From positions 3,782,001-3,846,000 of the forward strand of contig NZ_CP077094.1 of assembly GCF_014269025.2 (NCBI RefSeq): a stretch of DNA of 64,000 nt, written 5' to 3'. Shown here piece by piece: positions 1 to 12,038 of this stretch (position 1 is the first letter of the stretch; each line of letters begins with the position of its first letter). Below the pieces are notes generated by a model. That model was not told the DNA's origin, made no database searches, and saw nothing but the letters and a program-made list of their open reading frames with translations. Made by a program: the position numbers and the translations under genes. The stretch comes from Pseudomonas promysalinigenes (lineage in GTDB: Bacteria; Pseudomonadota; Gammaproteobacteria; Pseudomonadales; Pseudomonadaceae).

Positions 1-235
1 TGCTGTCTGTCAGGGCCGAGCCGCCTATCCCATCCAGGTTCAAGCCGATGACCTTGTGCTCGACCACGCCAAGGTCCCGGGCCACGCGTGCCGCAGCGTT
101 GAGCTCGGCACGGTGGCGTTGGCCATAATCGAAGCTCATGGTGTAGCAGCTATAGCCTTCGGCTTTGGCCATGGCGACGACCGTGGCCGAGTCGAGGCCG
201 CCGGACAGCAGGATTACCGCGCGTTTTTCCGTCAT
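1..235 (-). CDS. queC: 7-cyano-7-deazaguanine synthase QueC, N-terminal part (runs off the window)
   Basis: This is the first 78 codons of the ATP-dependent ligase that turns 7-carboxy-7-deazaguanine into preQ0 in the queuosine pathway. The N-terminus carries the PP-loop signature LSGGLDSAT, which binds ATP, followed by the DYGQRH segment typical of QueC. The ATG at 235 was chosen because the only other upstream ATG (240) meets a stop after one codon. It lies 16 bases after the queE stop on the same strand, so the two form a queE-queC pair. The C-terminal zinc-binding part is beyond base 1. Confidence 0.93.
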   Translation of the reverse strand, partial: MTEKRAVILLSGGLDSATVVAMAKAEGYSCYTMSFDYGQRHRAELNAAARVARDLGVVEHKVIGLNLDGIGGSALTDS

Positions 236-251
236 CTCATTCACTCCTCAA

Positions 252-899
252 TCAACGGCCGGGTTCGTCGTTCCACAGCAGCTTGTGCAACTGCAACTGC
301 AAGCGTACGGGCAAGTTGTCGGCAACGATCCAGTCGGCCAGGTCAGTGGCGCTCACCTGATGGTGGCTGGGCGAGAACAATACTTCGCCGGCACGTTCGG
401 CAAGGTTGTACTGGATCAGCTTGGACACCGCCCAGTCATAGTCCTCGCGGGAACAAATGACGAACTTGACCTGGTCGTTGCGGGTCAGCTGTTCGATGTT
501 CTCGTAGCGGTTACGATGCGACTCTTCCGAGCCTGGGGTCTTTAGATCGACCACCCGGCTGACACGCACATCGGTGCCAGAAATGTCGAGAGCGCCACTG
601 GTCTCCAGTGAGACCTCGTAGCCGGCATCGCACAAGCGCTGCAACAGCGCCAGCGCGTTGGGCTGAGCCAAGGGTTCGCCTCCGGTGACGCAGACGTAGC
701 GTGGCTTGAAGCCAGCAACCTGCTCCAGGATCGAATCAAGAGTACGAAGCGTACCGCCAGTGAAGGCGTAGGCGCTGTCGCAATATTGGCAGCGCAGGGG
801 GCAACCGGTCAGGCGCACGAATACCGTGGGCAGCCCAGCCGTTCGTGTTTCACCCTGCAAAGAGTAAAAGACTTCGGTGATGCGTAAGGTGTCTTGCAT
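252..899 (-). CDS. queE: 7-carboxy-7-deazaguanine synthase QueE
   Basis: Radical SAM enzyme converting 6-carboxytetrahydropterin to 7-carboxy-7-deazaguanine (CDG), just before QueC in preQ0/queuosine synthesis. The cluster-binding motif CPLRCQYC (CX3CX2C) lies near residues 33-40 and is preceded by FYSLQGE, the substrate-loop motif of this family. A GGEPL motif typical of radical SAM barrels follows. The length of about 215 aa is normal for the family. ATG 899 is preferred over an in-frame GTG at 908; neither has a strong ribosome site. It is the penultimate gene of the tol-pal/que cluster but lies beyond a terminator at 1014-1038, so it probably has its own promoter in 900-1013. Confidence 0.93.
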   Translation of the reverse strand: MQDTLRITEVFYSLQGETRTAGLPTVFVRLTGCPLRCQYCDSAYAFTGGTLRTLDSILEQVAGFKPRYVCVTGGEPLAQPNALALLQRLCDAGYEVSLETSGALDISGTDVRVSRVVDLKTPGSEESHRNRYENIEQLTRNDQVKFVICSREDYDWAVSKLIQYNLAERAGEVLFSPSHHQVSATDLADWIVADNLPVRLQLQLHKLLWNDEPGR

Positions 900-1013
900 G
901 CTCGCCACGGGCGTGACAGCTAAACAGGCTGTCCGCCTCCGTCAGGCACTGCCTCGGACTCGACATGGCGTTATCCGTGACAGCGTGTTTATAAAAGGGA
1001 CGTGATTCTAACG

Positions 1014-1038
1014 AAAAAACCCGCGGCAAGCGCGGGTT
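1014..1038 (-). terminator. rho-independent terminator after cpoB
   Basis: An 8-bp stem (AACCCGCG / CGCGGGTT) with a 5-base loop is followed on the minus strand by a run of T. It sits 18 bases beyond the cpoB stop and separates the tol-pal transcript from queE. Confidence 0.85.
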
Positions 1039-1055
1039 TATTTCATGGGTGAAGC

Positions 1056-1871
1056 TTATAGCTTCTGCAGATCGCGCTGCGCCAGTTGCGCGGCAGACGT
1101 GCCAGGGTACTGATTGATGACCTGCTGCAGGATGCCTTTGACCTTGTCGGTATGGCCCATGCGGCGTTCGACGTCGGCCAGTTTGTACAGCGAATCAGGC
1201 ACTTTGCTGTGCTTGGGGTACTTCTGGCTGACCTGGGCAAAAGCCTGGCTGGCCGCAGGCAGATCGCCCTTGGCAAGATTGACTTCACCTAACCAGTACT
1301 GCGCATTACCAGCGTACTGGCTGTTGGGATACTTGCGCAGGAAGGCATTGAACGCCTGGGTGGCCTTGTCGAAGTCTTTCTGCTTGATCAGGTCGAAAGC
1401 CGCATCGTAGTAGAGCTTTTCTTTCGCCGGATCACCGGGCTCGCTATTGGCGGCCGGTTGTTGCGCAGCAGCGCCAGCGGCGCCTGCTGCTGCACCGACG
1501 GCAGCATTGGATGCACCACCGGTGGAAGAATTGTCGGGAGTCGCGGCAGGCGCGGCACCACTGTTGATGCGACGATCAAGGTCCTGGTAACGCTCCAGGT
1601 TTTCCTGCTTCATGCGCGACACATCGTTCTGCAACTCTTCGATGATGCCTTGCTGGCGGGAAAGTTGATCCTGCATCTGTTGCAACTGCATGAACAGCTG
1701 GCCCTGCGCCGAAGCAGGGGCCGAAGCCCCTGCGCCGGCATAGGCGCCGCTCGTGCCATAACCGGAAGGTGGATAAGCACCCCCGTTGTCATCAACTACA
1801 GGAACCGCAGCCCACGCCGAAAGCGGTAGGCTGAGTGCGAGGACGGTTACAGCACGACGGCACATACGCAT
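1056..1871 (-). CDS. cpoB: cell division coordinator CpoB (YbgF)
   Basis: Periplasmic Tol-Pal partner that links outer-membrane constriction to septal peptidoglycan synthesis in E. coli. The 271-aa product has a cleavable signal peptide ending near SAWA (residues 1-22). A Q-rich coiled coil at about 55-100 corresponds to the YbgF N-terminal trimerisation segment. It is followed by an Ala/Gly/Pro-rich linker (about 105-145) and C-terminal TPR repeats starting with YYDAAFDLIKQKDFDKA. It is 6 bases downstream of pal and is the last gene before a terminator, so it is cotranscribed with tolB-pal. Confidence 0.93.
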   Translation of the reverse strand: MRMCRRAVTVLALSLPLSAWAAVPVVDDNGGAYPPSGYGTSGAYAGAGASAPASAQGQLFMQLQQMQDQLSRQQGIIEELQNDVSRMKQENLERYQDLDRRINSGAAPAATPDNSSTGGASNAAVGAAAGAAGAAAQQPAANSEPGDPAKEKLYYDAAFDLIKQKDFDKATQAFNAFLRKYPNSQYAGNAQYWLGEVNLAKGDLPAASQAFAQVSQKYPKHSKVPDSLYKLADVERRMGHTDKVKGILQQVINQYPGTSAAQLAQRDLQKL

Positions 1872-1877
1872 AAGAAC

Positions 1878-2375
1878 TTACTTACGCAGTTCTACGCGAC
1901 GGTTCTGAGCCCAGGACTGCTCGTCGTTGCCGGTAGCAACTGGACGCTCTTCGCCGTAGGAAACCACTTCCAGCTGAGCAGGGGAAACGCCCTGCAGAAC
2001 CAGGTAGCGCTGAACGGCTTTCGCACGACGCTCACCCAGAGCCATGTTGTACTCGCGGGTGCCGCGCTCGTCGGTGTTACCTTCCAGGACAACGCGGTTG
2101 CCGTTGGCTTTCAGGTCCTTGGCGTGAACGTCCAGAGCGCGCATGGCTTCTGGCTTCAGGTCCGAGCTGTCGTATTCGAAGTAGAAGGTGGTGATTGCGC
2201 GCAGGGCGGCTTCTTCGCTCAGGGAACCGTCAACGGCGCCGGTGTTTGCACCGTAGCCAGCGTTCGGGTCAACAGCGCCTTCACCAGCGTTGTCACCGCC
2301 TTTGGAGGAGCAACCTACAGCTACGGCCATGGCCAGAGCCAGCGCAGCAAATTTACCAAACTTCAGCATTTCCAT
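1878..2375 (-). CDS. pal: peptidoglycan-associated lipoprotein Pal (OprL)
   Basis: Outer-membrane lipoprotein that anchors the envelope to peptidoglycan and binds TolB. The signal peptide ends in a lipobox AVGC (Cys-22). A short flexible linker leads into an OmpA-like peptidoglycan-binding domain with the motif [11 protein letters not shown] and a C-terminal NRRVELR. The 165-aa length matches Pseudomonas OprL. The tolB stop is 55 bases upstream and cpoB follows after 6 bases. Confidence 0.97.
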   Translation of the reverse strand: MEMLKFGKFAALALAMAVAVGCSSKGGDNAGEGAVDPNAGYGANTGAVDGSLSEEAALRAITTFYFEYDSSDLKPEAMRALDVHAKDLKANGNRVVLEGNTDERGTREYNMALGERRAKAVQRYLVLQGVSPAQLEVVSYGEERPVATGNDEQSWAQNRRVELRK

Positions 2376-2430
2376 CGTGAAACTCCTAATGAAACCCCAG
2401 TGTGTTAAGCAAAAACGTTATACGCCGCAA

Positions 2431-3732
2431 TCAGTTCAGGTAAGGGGACCAGGACGGTTCTCTGACTTCGCCTTGAGCGGTAGGAAGCGGGAGCCTCACG
2501 CGGCCGTTAAGCGACACGAGCATCAAGACTCCCCGGCCCTGCTGGCGGGTGGCGTAGATTAGCATGGTGCCGTTTGGCGCAACAGTGGGCGACTCATCAA
2601 GACTCGTTTCCGAGAGAATCTTTACACTTCCGCGCTGCAAGTCCTGTGCCGCCACTTTGAAGTTGGTGAAACCTTGCTGGCGATGAATCATTACCAGCGT
2701 TTTTTCATCGGCCGAGAGTTTCGGGTTGGCATTGTAGTTACCTACGAAAGTTACACGCTCAGCCCCACCGCCGCTGACCGACTGCTTGTAGATCTGTGGC
2801 TTGCCGCCGCGGTCAGAGGTGAAGTACAGCGTGTTGCCATCCTTGCCCCAGAAAGGCTCGGTATTGATGCCTGGGCCTGCAGTTACACGGTTGATCTGAC
2901 GGGAGGCCACGTTCATCACGTAGATGTCCGGGTTGCCGTCCTTGGACAGGACGAACGCCAGACGCGAACCATCAGGCGACCAGGCCGGCGCACCATTGAG
3001 GCCTTCGAAGTTGGTCACCTGCTCGCGACGACCCGTATCGATGTTCTGAACGAAGATGCGTGGGCGCTTTTGCTCGAACGACACGTAGGCGATACGCTTG
3101 CCGTCTGGCGCAAAGCGTGGCGACAGGATCGGCTCGCGGGACTGCAACAGGGTGACTGCGCGGGCCCCGTCGTAATCCGAACGCTGCAGCGTGTAGCGGG
3201 TATTGTTGGTGGAGAAACGCTCGGCGGTCACGTACAGCAAGCGAGTCGAGAACGCGCCCTTGATACCGGTGAGTTTTTCGAATGACTGATCGGCAATGTA
3301 GTGCGCCATGTCGCGCAGTTGGTCGGCGGTGCCCGCCACGCTACCGGTCAGCACTTGCTGCTCGGTGGCGACGTTGAACAGCGCGTACTGCACCTGCAGT
3401 CGACCGCCCGACGGCACGATGCTGCCGACCATGACGTATTGGGCACCCAACGCTTTCCAGTCACGGAAGATGACTTCGCTGGCCTGGGTCGGCTGGCTGA
3501 TCATGTTCTGACGCGGAATCGGCGAATAGTAGCCGGAGTTGCGCAGGTCGTTGCCAATGATATCGGCCATGTCTTCTGGCAGCACGCTGCCACCCTGTAG
3601 ACCGAACGGCACTACCGCAATGGGCGTGGCCCGATCGCTGCCGCTGGTGACCAGGATGTTCTTTTCCTCTGCCATGGCCATGCCAGCCACGCAGCAGAGC
3701 ATGACCAGCATTCCTCGAAGGAGTTTAATCAC
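2431..3732 (-). CDS. tolB: Tol-Pal system beta-propeller protein TolB
   Basis: Periplasmic protein that cycles between Pal and TolA. A signal peptide ([14 protein letters not shown], cut after AMA near residue 21) is followed by the N-terminal alpha/beta domain (about 30-160). The propeller has WD40-like TolB repeats with the recurrent pattern SPDGxxxAY / [10 protein letters not shown] (about 190-430). The start is GTG at 3732 and overlaps the tolA stop by four bases (GTGA), which indicates translational coupling. The length of 433 aa is usual. Confidence 0.96.
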   Translation of the reverse strand: MIKLLRGMLVMLCCVAGMAMAEEKNILVTSGSDRATPIAVVPFGLQGGSVLPEDMADIIGNDLRNSGYYSPIPRQNMISQPTQASEVIFRDWKALGAQYVMVGSIVPSGGRLQVQYALFNVATEQQVLTGSVAGTADQLRDMAHYIADQSFEKLTGIKGAFSTRLLYVTAERFSTNNTRYTLQRSDYDGARAVTLLQSREPILSPRFAPDGKRIAYVSFEQKRPRIFVQNIDTGRREQVTNFEGLNGAPAWSPDGSRLAFVLSKDGNPDIYVMNVASRQINRVTAGPGINTEPFWGKDGNTLYFTSDRGGKPQIYKQSVSGGGAERVTFVGNYNANPKLSADEKTLVMIHRQQGFTNFKVAAQDLQRGSVKILSETSLDESPTVAPNGTMLIYATRQQGRGVLMLVSLNGRVRLPLPTAQGEVREPSWSPYLN

Positions 3733-4805
3733 AACGCTAGATCCTCAGGTGTAAATGTCATCTTGAACGAACGATAACGGTTGAAATCGCTCGGCTTCAT
3801 ACCCTGCATCTCGGTCAAACGACCAATGTTCTTCACTGCTGCCACCGCCGAACTATCGAACGGACCATCACCACTGGACTTGATCACGCTGACGCCGGTA
3901 ATGGTGCCGTCTGGCAACATGTTGACCTGCAGAGTCACCGTCATGCCCTTACGCGCGGAAGGCGGACGAGCCCAACCTTCGGCCGCTCGCATGCGAATCA
4001 GGTCGTCGAAATCGCCGGCTACCTGGTCACCCTGCTCGTCGGCCAGGGCCTGCTGCCGCTCGGTGGTGTCGGACAACAACTCTGCCAAGGCCTGAGCTTT
4101 CTTGTCCTCTGCCGACTTGCGTGCCGCTTCCTGTGCCTTTTTCTTCTGAGCGTCTGCAGCGGCTTTTTTCTTGGCCTCTTCAGCTGCCTTCTTCTTCGCT
4201 TCCTCGGCCGCCGCTTTCTTCTTGGCGTCCTCGGCTGCTTTTTTCTTCGCGTCTTCGGCGGCCTTCTTCTTGGCCTCCTCGGCGGCTTGTTTCTTGGCTT
4301 CTTCCTCGGCCTGCTTCTTCGCCTCTTCCTCAGCCTTTTTCTTGGCGATGTCAGCCTGCTGCTTTTCGGCAGCTTTCTTGGCTTCCTCGGCCTTCTTGGA
4401 CTCGGCGGCTTTCTTGGCTTCGGCCGCTTTGGCTGCTTCCTCAGCCTTCTTGGCCTCGGCGGCCTCGCGGGCTTGCTCAGCCTTTTGAGCGGCGTCTGCT
4501 TTCTTTTGTTCCGCGGCCTTTATTGCCTCCTGCTCGACTTTCTTCTGTTCCAACTGCTCGACTTCAGTCTGGCGCGAGGCAGTTTTCTTCGCCTCCCCGG
4601 CAATCTTCTGATTGGTCTGGGTGGTCGCCTGGCTCTTGGACTTGAGCTGATACAGCGTAGCCTGAACGATCGGCTTGGAAGGCGGCAATTCAGGCGTCAT
4701 GGCGAAGCTGACGAAAAGCAGCGCGAACACCAGTACATGCAGGCCAATGGCCCAGATACTGGGCCAGAAGTAACTTTCCGAGGCGGATGGCTCTCGCTGT
4801 TGCAT
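3729..4805 (-). CDS. tolA: cell envelope integrity protein TolA
   Basis: Inner-membrane protein that spans the periplasm and connects TolQR to TolB/Pal. One membrane helix (about residues 15-37) is followed by a very long Ala/Lys/Glu-rich helical domain (about 60-245). That domain is built from near-repeats of [15 protein letters not shown], and this part of the DNA is strongly repetitive. A C-terminal globular domain (about 260-358) contains the conserved block [18 protein letters not shown]. The ATG shares one base with the tolR stop (TGATG). It is the third gene of tolQRA. Confidence 0.95.
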   Translation of the reverse strand: MQQREPSASESYFWPSIWAIGLHVLVFALLFVSFAMTPELPPSKPIVQATLYQLKSKSQATTQTNQKIAGEAKKTASRQTEVEQLEQKKVEQEAIKAAEQKKADAAQKAEQAREAAEAKKAEEAAKAAEAKKAAESKKAEEAKKAAEKQQADIAKKKAEEEAKKQAEEEAKKQAAEEAKKKAAEDAKKKAAEDAKKKAAAEEAKKKAAEEAKKKAAADAQKKKAQEAARKSAEDKKAQALAELLSDTTERQQALADEQGDQVAGDFDDLIRMRAAEGWARPPSARKGMTVTLQVNMLPDGTITGVSVIKSSGDGPFDSSAVAAVKNIGRLTEMQGMKPSDFNRYRSFKMTFTPEDLAL

Positions 4806-5257
4806 CAGGGCGCCTCGGTAATCAGGCCAACGTTACCGACACCGGCCTTCTGCAACCCGCCCATGGCGCCCATGACGGCGCCGTAGTCGACAGCCTTGTC
4901 GCCACGAATGAACACCTGGGTCTGCTTGCCTTGGTCACGCCCGGCGGCAATGATCTTGGTCACTGCGCTGGTCATGTCCGGCAAGGTCATGGCCTTGTCC
5001 ATCTGTTTGTCGGTGTCGACTTCACTGCCAAGGTTCCAGTAGTAGGTCTTGTCGGCCTTGATGGATATTGTGAGGATCTGGACGTTGTTGTCCTGCGGCA
5101 AGGCTTCGCTGGAAACCTTGGGCAGGTCGACCTTCACGCCCTGGTTGAGCATGGGCGCCGTCACCATGAAGATGACCAGCAGCACCAGCATCACGTCGAT
5201 GTAGGGCACCACGTTCATCTCGGCGACGGGCTTGCGTTTGTGGCGAACTCGGGCCAT
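4805..5257 (-). CDS. tolR: Tol-Pal proton-channel subunit TolR
   Basis: ExbD/TolR-family inner-membrane protein. With TolQ it converts proton motive force into movement of TolA. One transmembrane helix lies at about residues 17-38 and carries the essential Asp-21 in the motif YIDVMLVLLVIF. The rest is a periplasmic domain. The length is 150 aa. It lies 14 bases downstream of tolQ and overlaps tolA by one base. Confidence 0.95.
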   Translation of the reverse strand: MARVRHKRKPVAEMNVVPYIDVMLVLLVIFMVTAPMLNQGVKVDLPKVSSEALPQDNNVQILTISIKADKTYYWNLGSEVDTDKQMDKAMTLPDMTSAVTKIIAAGRDQGKQTQVFIRGDKAVDYGAVMGAMGGLQKAGVGNVGLITEAP

Positions 5258-5271
5258 GGGCTTGTACCTGA

Positions 5272-5967
5272 TTACTCTTCGCTGGTGTGCACTTTACGGT
5301 GCAGGATCGCCTGGAACTCGTCGGCGAAGGTGTAGTAACGGCCGATCAGCACTTCGCTGCGCGCCGCAAAACGGTTATAGGCGATGACCGCTGGAATGGC
5401 AGCGAACAGGCCGATGGCCGTGGCGACCAGTGCTTCGGCGATACCCGGGGCCACGGTGGCCAGGGTAGCCTGCTGGGCGCTGGCCAGGCCGCGGAAGGAG
5501 TTCATGATGCCCCAAACGGTGCCGAACAGGCCGATGTACGGGCTGGTCGAACCGACCGTGGCAAGGAACGGCAGGCTCTGCTCGAGCTTTTCTTCTTCAC
5601 GGGAAATGGCCACACGCATGGCACGACCCACGCCTTCCATCACCGCGTCAGGATCTACGCCCGGCTGCTGGCGCAGACGCGAAAATTCCTTGAAGCCGGC
5701 GCGGAACACCTGCTCCACACCCGAGTCCGGGTCTGGGTTGCTGCCTGCCTGACGATACAGCTTGGACAGGTCGATACCCGACCAGAAGCGTTCCTCAAAG
5801 GCATCCAGCGCACGACGACCAGCGCGCAGCATGGCGCTGCGCTGGAAGATCATGATCCATGAAGTGACCGAGGCGGCCACCAGGGTCAGCATTACCAGCT
5901 GTACCACCACGCTGGCATTGCTGACCAGACTCCACATGGAGGTATGGTCGACGACGTTAGCTTCCAC
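5272..5967 (-). CDS. tolQ: Tol-Pal proton-channel subunit TolQ
   Basis: MotA/TolQ/ExbB-family protein with three transmembrane helices: one near the N-terminus, and two in the conserved block around SPYIGLFGTVWGI and ATAIGLFAAIPAV. The start is a GTG at 5967, preceded by AGGAG that overlaps the end of ybgC. The gap to the ybgC stop is only two bases. The product is 231 aa, as expected. Confidence 0.95.
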   Translation of the reverse strand: MEANVVDHTSMWSLVSNASVVVQLVMLTLVAASVTSWIMIFQRSAMLRAGRRALDAFEERFWSGIDLSKLYRQAGSNPDPDSGVEQVFRAGFKEFSRLRQQPGVDPDAVMEGVGRAMRVAISREEEKLEQSLPFLATVGSTSPYIGLFGTVWGIMNSFRGLASAQQATLATVAPGIAEALVATAIGLFAAIPAVIAYNRFAARSEVLIGRYYTFADEFQAILHRKVHTSEE

Positions 5968-5969
5968 GC

Positions 5970-6422
5970 TTATTCTCCTGCGTTCGATTGATTCCCCCAG
6001 CCGTCCGCCGCAAAGGCGTCGCGCAACTGGGGCGGTATGGCTCGGGGTTTGAAAGTGTCGGCGCGCACCGCGGCCACCAGGAACTGCCCTTCACAGAGCA
6101 GCGTTTCATCTTTTTCCCGCCAGACCTGCTGCACGAAGCGCAGGCTGGCGCGATTGAGTTCAAGTACTTGCGCGGTGACCCTCAGCTCGTCGTCCAGGCG
6201 TGCCGGCGCGTGATAGCGGGCTTCGCTGGAATGGACCACGAACAGCAGGTTGTCCTCGGCCAACTGCGCCTGAGAAAACCCCAGATGCCGCAGGCGCTCG
6301 GTGCGCGCGCGCTCCATGAATTTCAGGTAATTGACGTAATACACCACGCCACCGGCATCGGTATCTTCGTAATAGACACGACAACGGTGTGCGAACGGTT
6401 CCAGGCCATTTAGCGCGCGCAT
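5970..6422 (-). CDS. ybgC: acyl-CoA thioesterase YbgC
   Basis: Hot-dog-fold thioesterase, first gene of the tol-pal operon in most gammaproteobacteria. It shows the family signature [16 protein letters not shown] (catalytic Asp near residue 22) followed by FMERARTE. In E. coli the protein acts on acyl-CoA/acyl carrier protein thioesters and interacts with phospholipid synthesis. It is 150 aa and lies two bases upstream of tolQ. The gap from ruvB (126 bases) may hold the tol promoter. Confidence 0.93.
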   Translation of the reverse strand: MRALNGLEPFAHRCRVYYEDTDAGGVVYYVNYLKFMERARTERLRHLGFSQAQLAEDNLLFVVHSSEARYHAPARLDDELRVTAQVLELNRASLRFVQQVWREKDETLLCEGQFLVAAVRADTFKPRAIPPQLRDAFAADGWGNQSNAGE

Positions 6423-6547
6423 ACTCTAGTGCTTACTCCTCAGCTTGCCAATCCGCCTCGGCAACTGTTTTTTCATCATCAATGTCGTAGTGCCAGCACT
6501 CGGTAGGCATGCCAGCGGTAGGACCACGAAAAGCCCGTTTCGATCTG

Positions 6548-7594
6548 TCATTCATCGCCTGGATCGGAAAAATCACCGGCACCCCCCAAGCTGCCAGGCA
6601 CGTTCAGGCCAAAGTGCAGGTAAGCATGCCGGGTCACCACCCGCCCACGGGGCGTACGCATGATGTACCCCTGCTGGATCAAGTAGGGCTCGAGTACATC
6701 CTCGATGGTATGACGTTCCTCGCTGATGGCTGCGGCCAGGTTGTCCACGCCCACCGGCCCACCGTCGAACTTCTCGATCATGGTCAGCAACAAGCGCCGG
6801 TCGGAGTGATCGAAGCCGCGCTCATCGACGTCCAGCAGGTTCAGCGCCATGTCGGCTACCGCCTTGGTGATCTGGCCTTTGCCACGCACCTCGGCGTAGT
6901 CGCGCACTCGGCGCAACAGGCGGTTGGCGATTCGCGGGGTGCCGCGCGCGCGCCGGGCGATTTCGTAGGCGCCGTGATCCTCGATTGCCAGGCCCAGGAT
7001 GTTGGCCGAACGACTGACGATGGTGGCAAGGTCCTTGTCGCTATAGAACTCCAGGCGCTGCACGATACCGAAACGGTCACGCAACGGGTTGGTGAGCATC
7101 CCCGCGCGCGTGGTAGCGCCCACCAGCGTGAACGGCGGCAAGTCGAGCTTGATCGAACGGGCGGCGGGGCCTTCACCGATCATGATGTCCAGCTGGAAGT
7201 CCTCCATCGCTGGATAAAGGACCTCTTCGACTACTGGGGACAGGCGGTGAATTTCATCGATGAACAGCACATCGTGCGGTTCCAGGTTGGTGAGCATGGC
7301 CGCCAAGTCACCCGGCCTTTCAAGTATCGGACCCGAGGTGCTTTTGACCGAAACACCCATTTCCTGGGCGATGATGTTGGCCAGGGTGGTTTTGCCCAAC
7401 CCTGGTGGGCCGAATATCAGTGTGTGGTCAAGCGACTCGCCACGCCCGCGCGCTGCCTGTATGAACAAAGCCATCTGCTCACGCACCACTGGCTGGCCGA
7501 TGTACTCGTCCAGGCGCAAGGGGCGGATCGCCCGGTCCTGTACCTCTTCACGGTCGCGGCCACTGGCAGCGATCAGGCGGTCGGCTTCGATCAC
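6548..7594 (-). CDS. ruvB: Holliday junction branch migration ATPase RuvB
   Basis: AAA+ motor that drives branch migration with RuvA. Walker [10 protein letters not shown] is at residues 62-70 and Walker B VLFIDEIH near 110. A C-terminal winged-helix domain contains the conserved [15 protein letters not shown]. The start is GTG at 7594 and overlaps the ruvA stop by four bases (GTGA). The length is 348 aa. It is the third gene of ruvCAB, transcribed towards ybgC. Confidence 0.97.
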   Translation of the reverse strand: MIEADRLIAASGRDREEVQDRAIRPLRLDEYIGQPVVREQMALFIQAARGRGESLDHTLIFGPPGLGKTTLANIIAQEMGVSVKSTSGPILERPGDLAAMLTNLEPHDVLFIDEIHRLSPVVEEVLYPAMEDFQLDIMIGEGPAARSIKLDLPPFTLVGATTRAGMLTNPLRDRFGIVQRLEFYSDKDLATIVSRSANILGLAIEDHGAYEIARRARGTPRIANRLLRRVRDYAEVRGKGQITKAVADMALNLLDVDERGFDHSDRRLLLTMIEKFDGGPVGVDNLAAAISEERHTIEDVLEPYLIQQGYIMRTPRGRVVTRHAYLHFGLNVPGSLGGAGDFSDPGDE

Positions 7595-8208
7595 TTGGTA
7601 ATCATCCCTTTAAGGCTGCGACGGATGAGTTCTTCACTGCTAAGGCCGGCCTTGTCTTTGATGGCGGCAATGGCTTTGCTGGCTTCCTGGGGTTTGTAAC
7701 CCAGAGAAACCAGGGCGCTGACGGCATCGGCTTCGGCACTGGACTCGCTGGCAAGTGGCAGCGGGCCGTCGGAAACCAGGGTGAACATTGCCGGGGAGGT
7801 TTCCCAGGCCTTGAAACGATCCTTGAGTTCGATCAGCAGGCGCTCGGCGGTTTTTTTACCGACACCTGGCACGCGCACAAGCACCGCTGCGTCCTGGGCC
7901 TGCACGCAGCGGACCAGGTCGTCCACTTCGAGGCCTGACATCAACGCCAGAGCAAGCTTGGGGCCTACTCCATTGAGGCGGATCAACTCACGGAACAGCT
8001 CGCGTTCACGTTTTTCGGCAAAGCCGTAAAGCAAGTGAGCATCTTCGCGCACCACCAGATGAGTGTGCACGGTCACCTGCTCGCCAACCTTGGGCAGGCG
8101 ATACAGGGTCGTCATGGGCACTTCCAGTTCGTAACCCACACCGTTGCAGTCGATAATCAGATGCGGAGGCTGTTTTTCCGCCAGGGTACCGCGCAAACGT
8201 CCAATCAC
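7591..8208 (-). CDS. ruvA: Holliday junction DNA helicase subunit RuvA
   Basis: DNA-binding tetramer that holds the four-way junction for RuvB. It has an N-terminal OB fold beginning MIGRLRGTL, central helix-hairpin-helix motifs ([10 protein letters not shown] and [12 protein letters not shown]), and a C-terminal domain that contacts RuvB. The GTG start at 8208 is preceded by AAGGAA. The length is 205 aa. It follows ruvC after a gap of about 110 bases. Confidence 0.96.
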   Translation of the reverse strand: MIGRLRGTLAEKQPPHLIIDCNGVGYELEVPMTTLYRLPKVGEQVTVHTHLVVREDAHLLYGFAEKRERELFRELIRLNGVGPKLALALMSGLEVDDLVRCVQAQDAAVLVRVPGVGKKTAERLLIELKDRFKAWETSPAMFTLVSDGPLPLASESSAEADAVSALVSLGYKPQEASKAIAAIKDKAGLSSEELIRRSLKGMITK

Positions 8209-8317
8209 GTTCCGTTCCTTCCTCTCGGGGAGCCGGTCGAAGACCGCTCAACCCTATCAGCAAAAGTGTCGGGTGACCGTTTCACCCGAACAAAATGTGT
8301 ATCAGCGCATGAAGCGG

Positions 8318-8842
8318 TTACAGACGCAAGCGCCCGCCACGCCGCCTAGCGGTTGCCAGGCCGTGGGGCACTAGGTTTGAGCGGGTATGGGCATGACACA
8401 AGGCGATGGCCAAGGCGTCGGAAGCATCGATCTGCGGCTTCTGAGTCAACTTGAGCAAATGCATGACCATCAGCATCACCTGCTCTTTATTGGCCCCACC
8501 GCTACCGGCAACAGCTTGCTTGACCTGGCTGGCACTGTACTCGGCAATCTCCAGCCCCGCCTCGGCCGCCGCCACGATGGCCGCGCCACGGGCTTGGCCG
8601 AGCTTGAGCGCAGAGTCGGCGTTGCGTGCCATGAATACCCGTTCGATGCCCATGGTGACAGGGCCGTGCTGGGCGATGATCTCGCTGACACCGCGAAAAA
8701 CAATCTGCAGCCGCTCGTGCAGTTCACCACTGCCAGTGCGAATGCACCCCGACGCGACGTATTCACAGCCGCGGGCGGTCTGGCGGACCACTCCGTAACC
8801 AGTGATGCGTGAGCCGGGGTCGATACCAAGAATCAGAGTCAT
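8318..8842 (-). CDS. ruvC: crossover junction endodeoxyribonuclease RuvC
   Basis: Resolvase that nicks Holliday junctions. The N-terminal [14 protein letters not shown] carries the first catalytic Asp (residue 8). The middle Glu is in MGIERVFM. The C-terminal acidic pair is in [17 protein letters not shown] 8842 gives 174 aa, the usual family size, and has AGG five bases upstream. An in-frame start at 8854 adds only MTGA. It lies downstream of yebC, separated by a REP-like inverted repeat. Confidence 0.95.
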   Translation of the reverse strand: MTLILGIDPGSRITGYGVVRQTARGCEYVASGCIRTGSGELHERLQIVFRGVSEIIAQHGPVTMGIERVFMARNADSALKLGQARGAAIVAAAEAGLEIAEYSASQVKQAVAGSGGANKEQVMLMVMHLLKLTQKPQIDASDALAIALCHAHTRSNLVPHGLATARRRGGRLRL

Positions 8843-8880
8843 AGCGCCTGTCATTCAGAGGTTACATTGGTAAAAAGATT

Positions 8881-8951
8881 GCCGGCCCCTTCGCTGTTAT
8901 GCCTGCATCCACACACAATGTGGTAACAGACATACCCGCGAAGGGGCCGGC
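8881..8951. repeat. REP-like inverted repeat pair between yebC and ruvC
   Basis: Two arms, GCCGGCCCCTTCGC at 8881-8894 and GCGAAGGGGCCGGC at 8938-8951, are exact reverse complements separated by 43 bases that contain the TACCCGCGAAGGGG core. The arms resemble the 35-bp REP sequence described for P. putida KT2440. They could form a large hairpin in the transcript. Confidence 0.7.
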
Positions 8952-8998
8952 ACAGGCGCTGGGAAGCTCACGGCGATGGCACAGAATGCCAAATCACC

Positions 8999-9745
8999 TT
9001 AGCCAAGTTTTTCCATGATCTCGTCGGAAATCTGCGCGTTGGAATAGACGTTCTGTACGTCGTCCAGGTCTTCGAGCATGTCGATCAGCTTAAGCACCTT
9101 CTCGGCGCCGTCCTGGTCGAGATCGGCGCTGGTAGTCGGCTGCATGACGATTTCCGCGTCAGCGGCCTTGAAGCCTGCTTCCTCCAGCGCGTTACGTACC
9201 GCGTAGAAGCTGTTGAACGAGGTGAAGACCTCGAACGAACCGTCGTCGTTGGCCACTACATCGTCAGCGTCGGCCTCCATGGCGGCTTCCATCAGGGCAT
9301 CTTCCTCGATACCCGGAGCGAAACTGATCTGCCCCTTGCGCTCGAACAGATAGGCCACCGAGCCGTCGGTGCCAAGGTTGCCGCCACATTTGGTGAAGGC
9401 ATGGCGTACGGCGGCGGCGGTGCGGTTGCGATTGTCGGTCATGGCCTCGACCATGATCGCCACGCCACCGGGCCCGTACCCTTCGTAGCTGAGCTCTTCG
9501 ACGTTGTCGCTCTCGTTGGTACCCGCGCCACGGGCGATAGCGCGATCGATGATGTCGCGGCTCATGTTGGCACCCAGTGCCTTGTCCAACGCCAGACGCA
9601 GACGCGGGTTGGAGGCCGGATCGCCACCACCCTGCTTGGCGGCAACGGTCAGCTCACGGATCCACTTGGTGAAGATCTTGCCTCTCTTGGCATCCTGGCG
9701 CTCTTTGCGGTGCTTGATGTTCGCCCACTTGGAATGACCAGCCAT
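8999..9745 (-). CDS. yebC: YebC/PmpR-family protein
   Basis: Conserved 248-aa cytoplasmic protein of the YebC/PmpR/TACO1 family. It starts with the diagnostic [14 protein letters not shown] and contains [10 protein letters not shown]. Members have been described as DNA-binding regulators and, more recently, as ribosome-associated factors that relieve stalling at proline stretches. Which applies here cannot be read from sequence. It sits between aspS and ruvC on the same strand, as in other Pseudomonas. Confidence 0.95.
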   Translation of the reverse strand: MAGHSKWANIKHRKERQDAKRGKIFTKWIRELTVAAKQGGGDPASNPRLRLALDKALGANMSRDIIDRAIARGAGTNESDNVEELSYEGYGPGGVAIMVEAMTDNRNRTAAAVRHAFTKCGGNLGTDGSVAYLFERKGQISFAPGIEEDALMEAAMEADADDVVANDDGSFEVFTSFNSFYAVRNALEEAGFKAADAEIVMQPTTSADLDQDGAEKVLKLIDMLEDLDDVQNVYSNAQISDEIMEKLG

Positions 9746-9775
9746 AACGACTCCGAATCCTTGAAACAGAAACAG

Positions 9776-9797
9776 GTTCCGCCCCGAAGGGCGGAAC
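9776..9797 (-). terminator. hairpin between aspS and yebC, possible attenuator
   Basis: An 8-bp perfect stem (GTTCCGCC / GGCGGAAC) around a six-base loop lies between aspS and yebC. On the minus strand it is followed by CTGTTTCTG with only three consecutive T, so termination is likely partial. Confidence 0.4.
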
Positions 9798-9853
9798 GTG
9801 GGAATACTGCGCCGAAGCGCCAGGGCGCACCCGCCGGATGCGCCCAGGGCCGA

Positions 9854-11629
<1,776 letters not shown>

Positions 11630-11723
11630 GATGGTGGTTTCGCTTCTCGTGATTCGTGTATTCGTTGGAGGCCTTGGCCGCCCAGAGGGCTAATACTGCA
11701 AGACCCGGCTACTTCAATTCAAC

Positions 11724-11945
11724 TCAGTCGGCTTTATCGCCACCGGCCAGGTTCTTTTTTGCCCCGGTCTTGAAGTCGGTTTCGTACCAGCCATTGCCAC
11801 TCAGGCGAAAGCCAGGGACCGACAGCAGTTTCTTCAAGGCCGGCGCCTGACAGGCGGGGCAGTCGGTCAGCGGTGAAGCGCTGATTTTCTGCAGCACCTC
11901 CATCCGGTGATCGCAGGAAGCACATTGATAGTCATAAAGGGGCAT
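11724..11945 (-). CDS. FmdB-family zinc-ribbon protein
   Basis: Small 73-aa protein with two CxxC pairs (CASC near residues 8-11 and CPAC near 30-33) forming the FmdB/CxxC_CxxC_SSSS-type zinc ribbon. It starts MPLYDYQC, the usual family beginning. Its function is unknown; the family name comes from a putative regulator of formamidase. It lies about 95 bases upstream of aspS on the same strand, a neighbourhood conserved in Pseudomonas. Confidence 0.88.
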   Translation of the reverse strand: MPLYDYQCASCDHRMEVLQKISASPLTDCPACQAPALKKLLSVPGFRLSGNGWYETDFKTGAKKNLAGGDKAD

Positions 11946-12038
11946 GAACGTCTCTCGTCAACCACAACGCTGGCTGCCGGGGGCAGCAAAAAGCGGGATT
12001 ATATATGGTTAACCGACACTGCGCAGCCCGCCGGGCGA

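Noticed and set aside
4070..4625. Simple-sequence repeat block
   Set aside because: It is explained by the Ala/Lys/Glu helical repeats of TolA.
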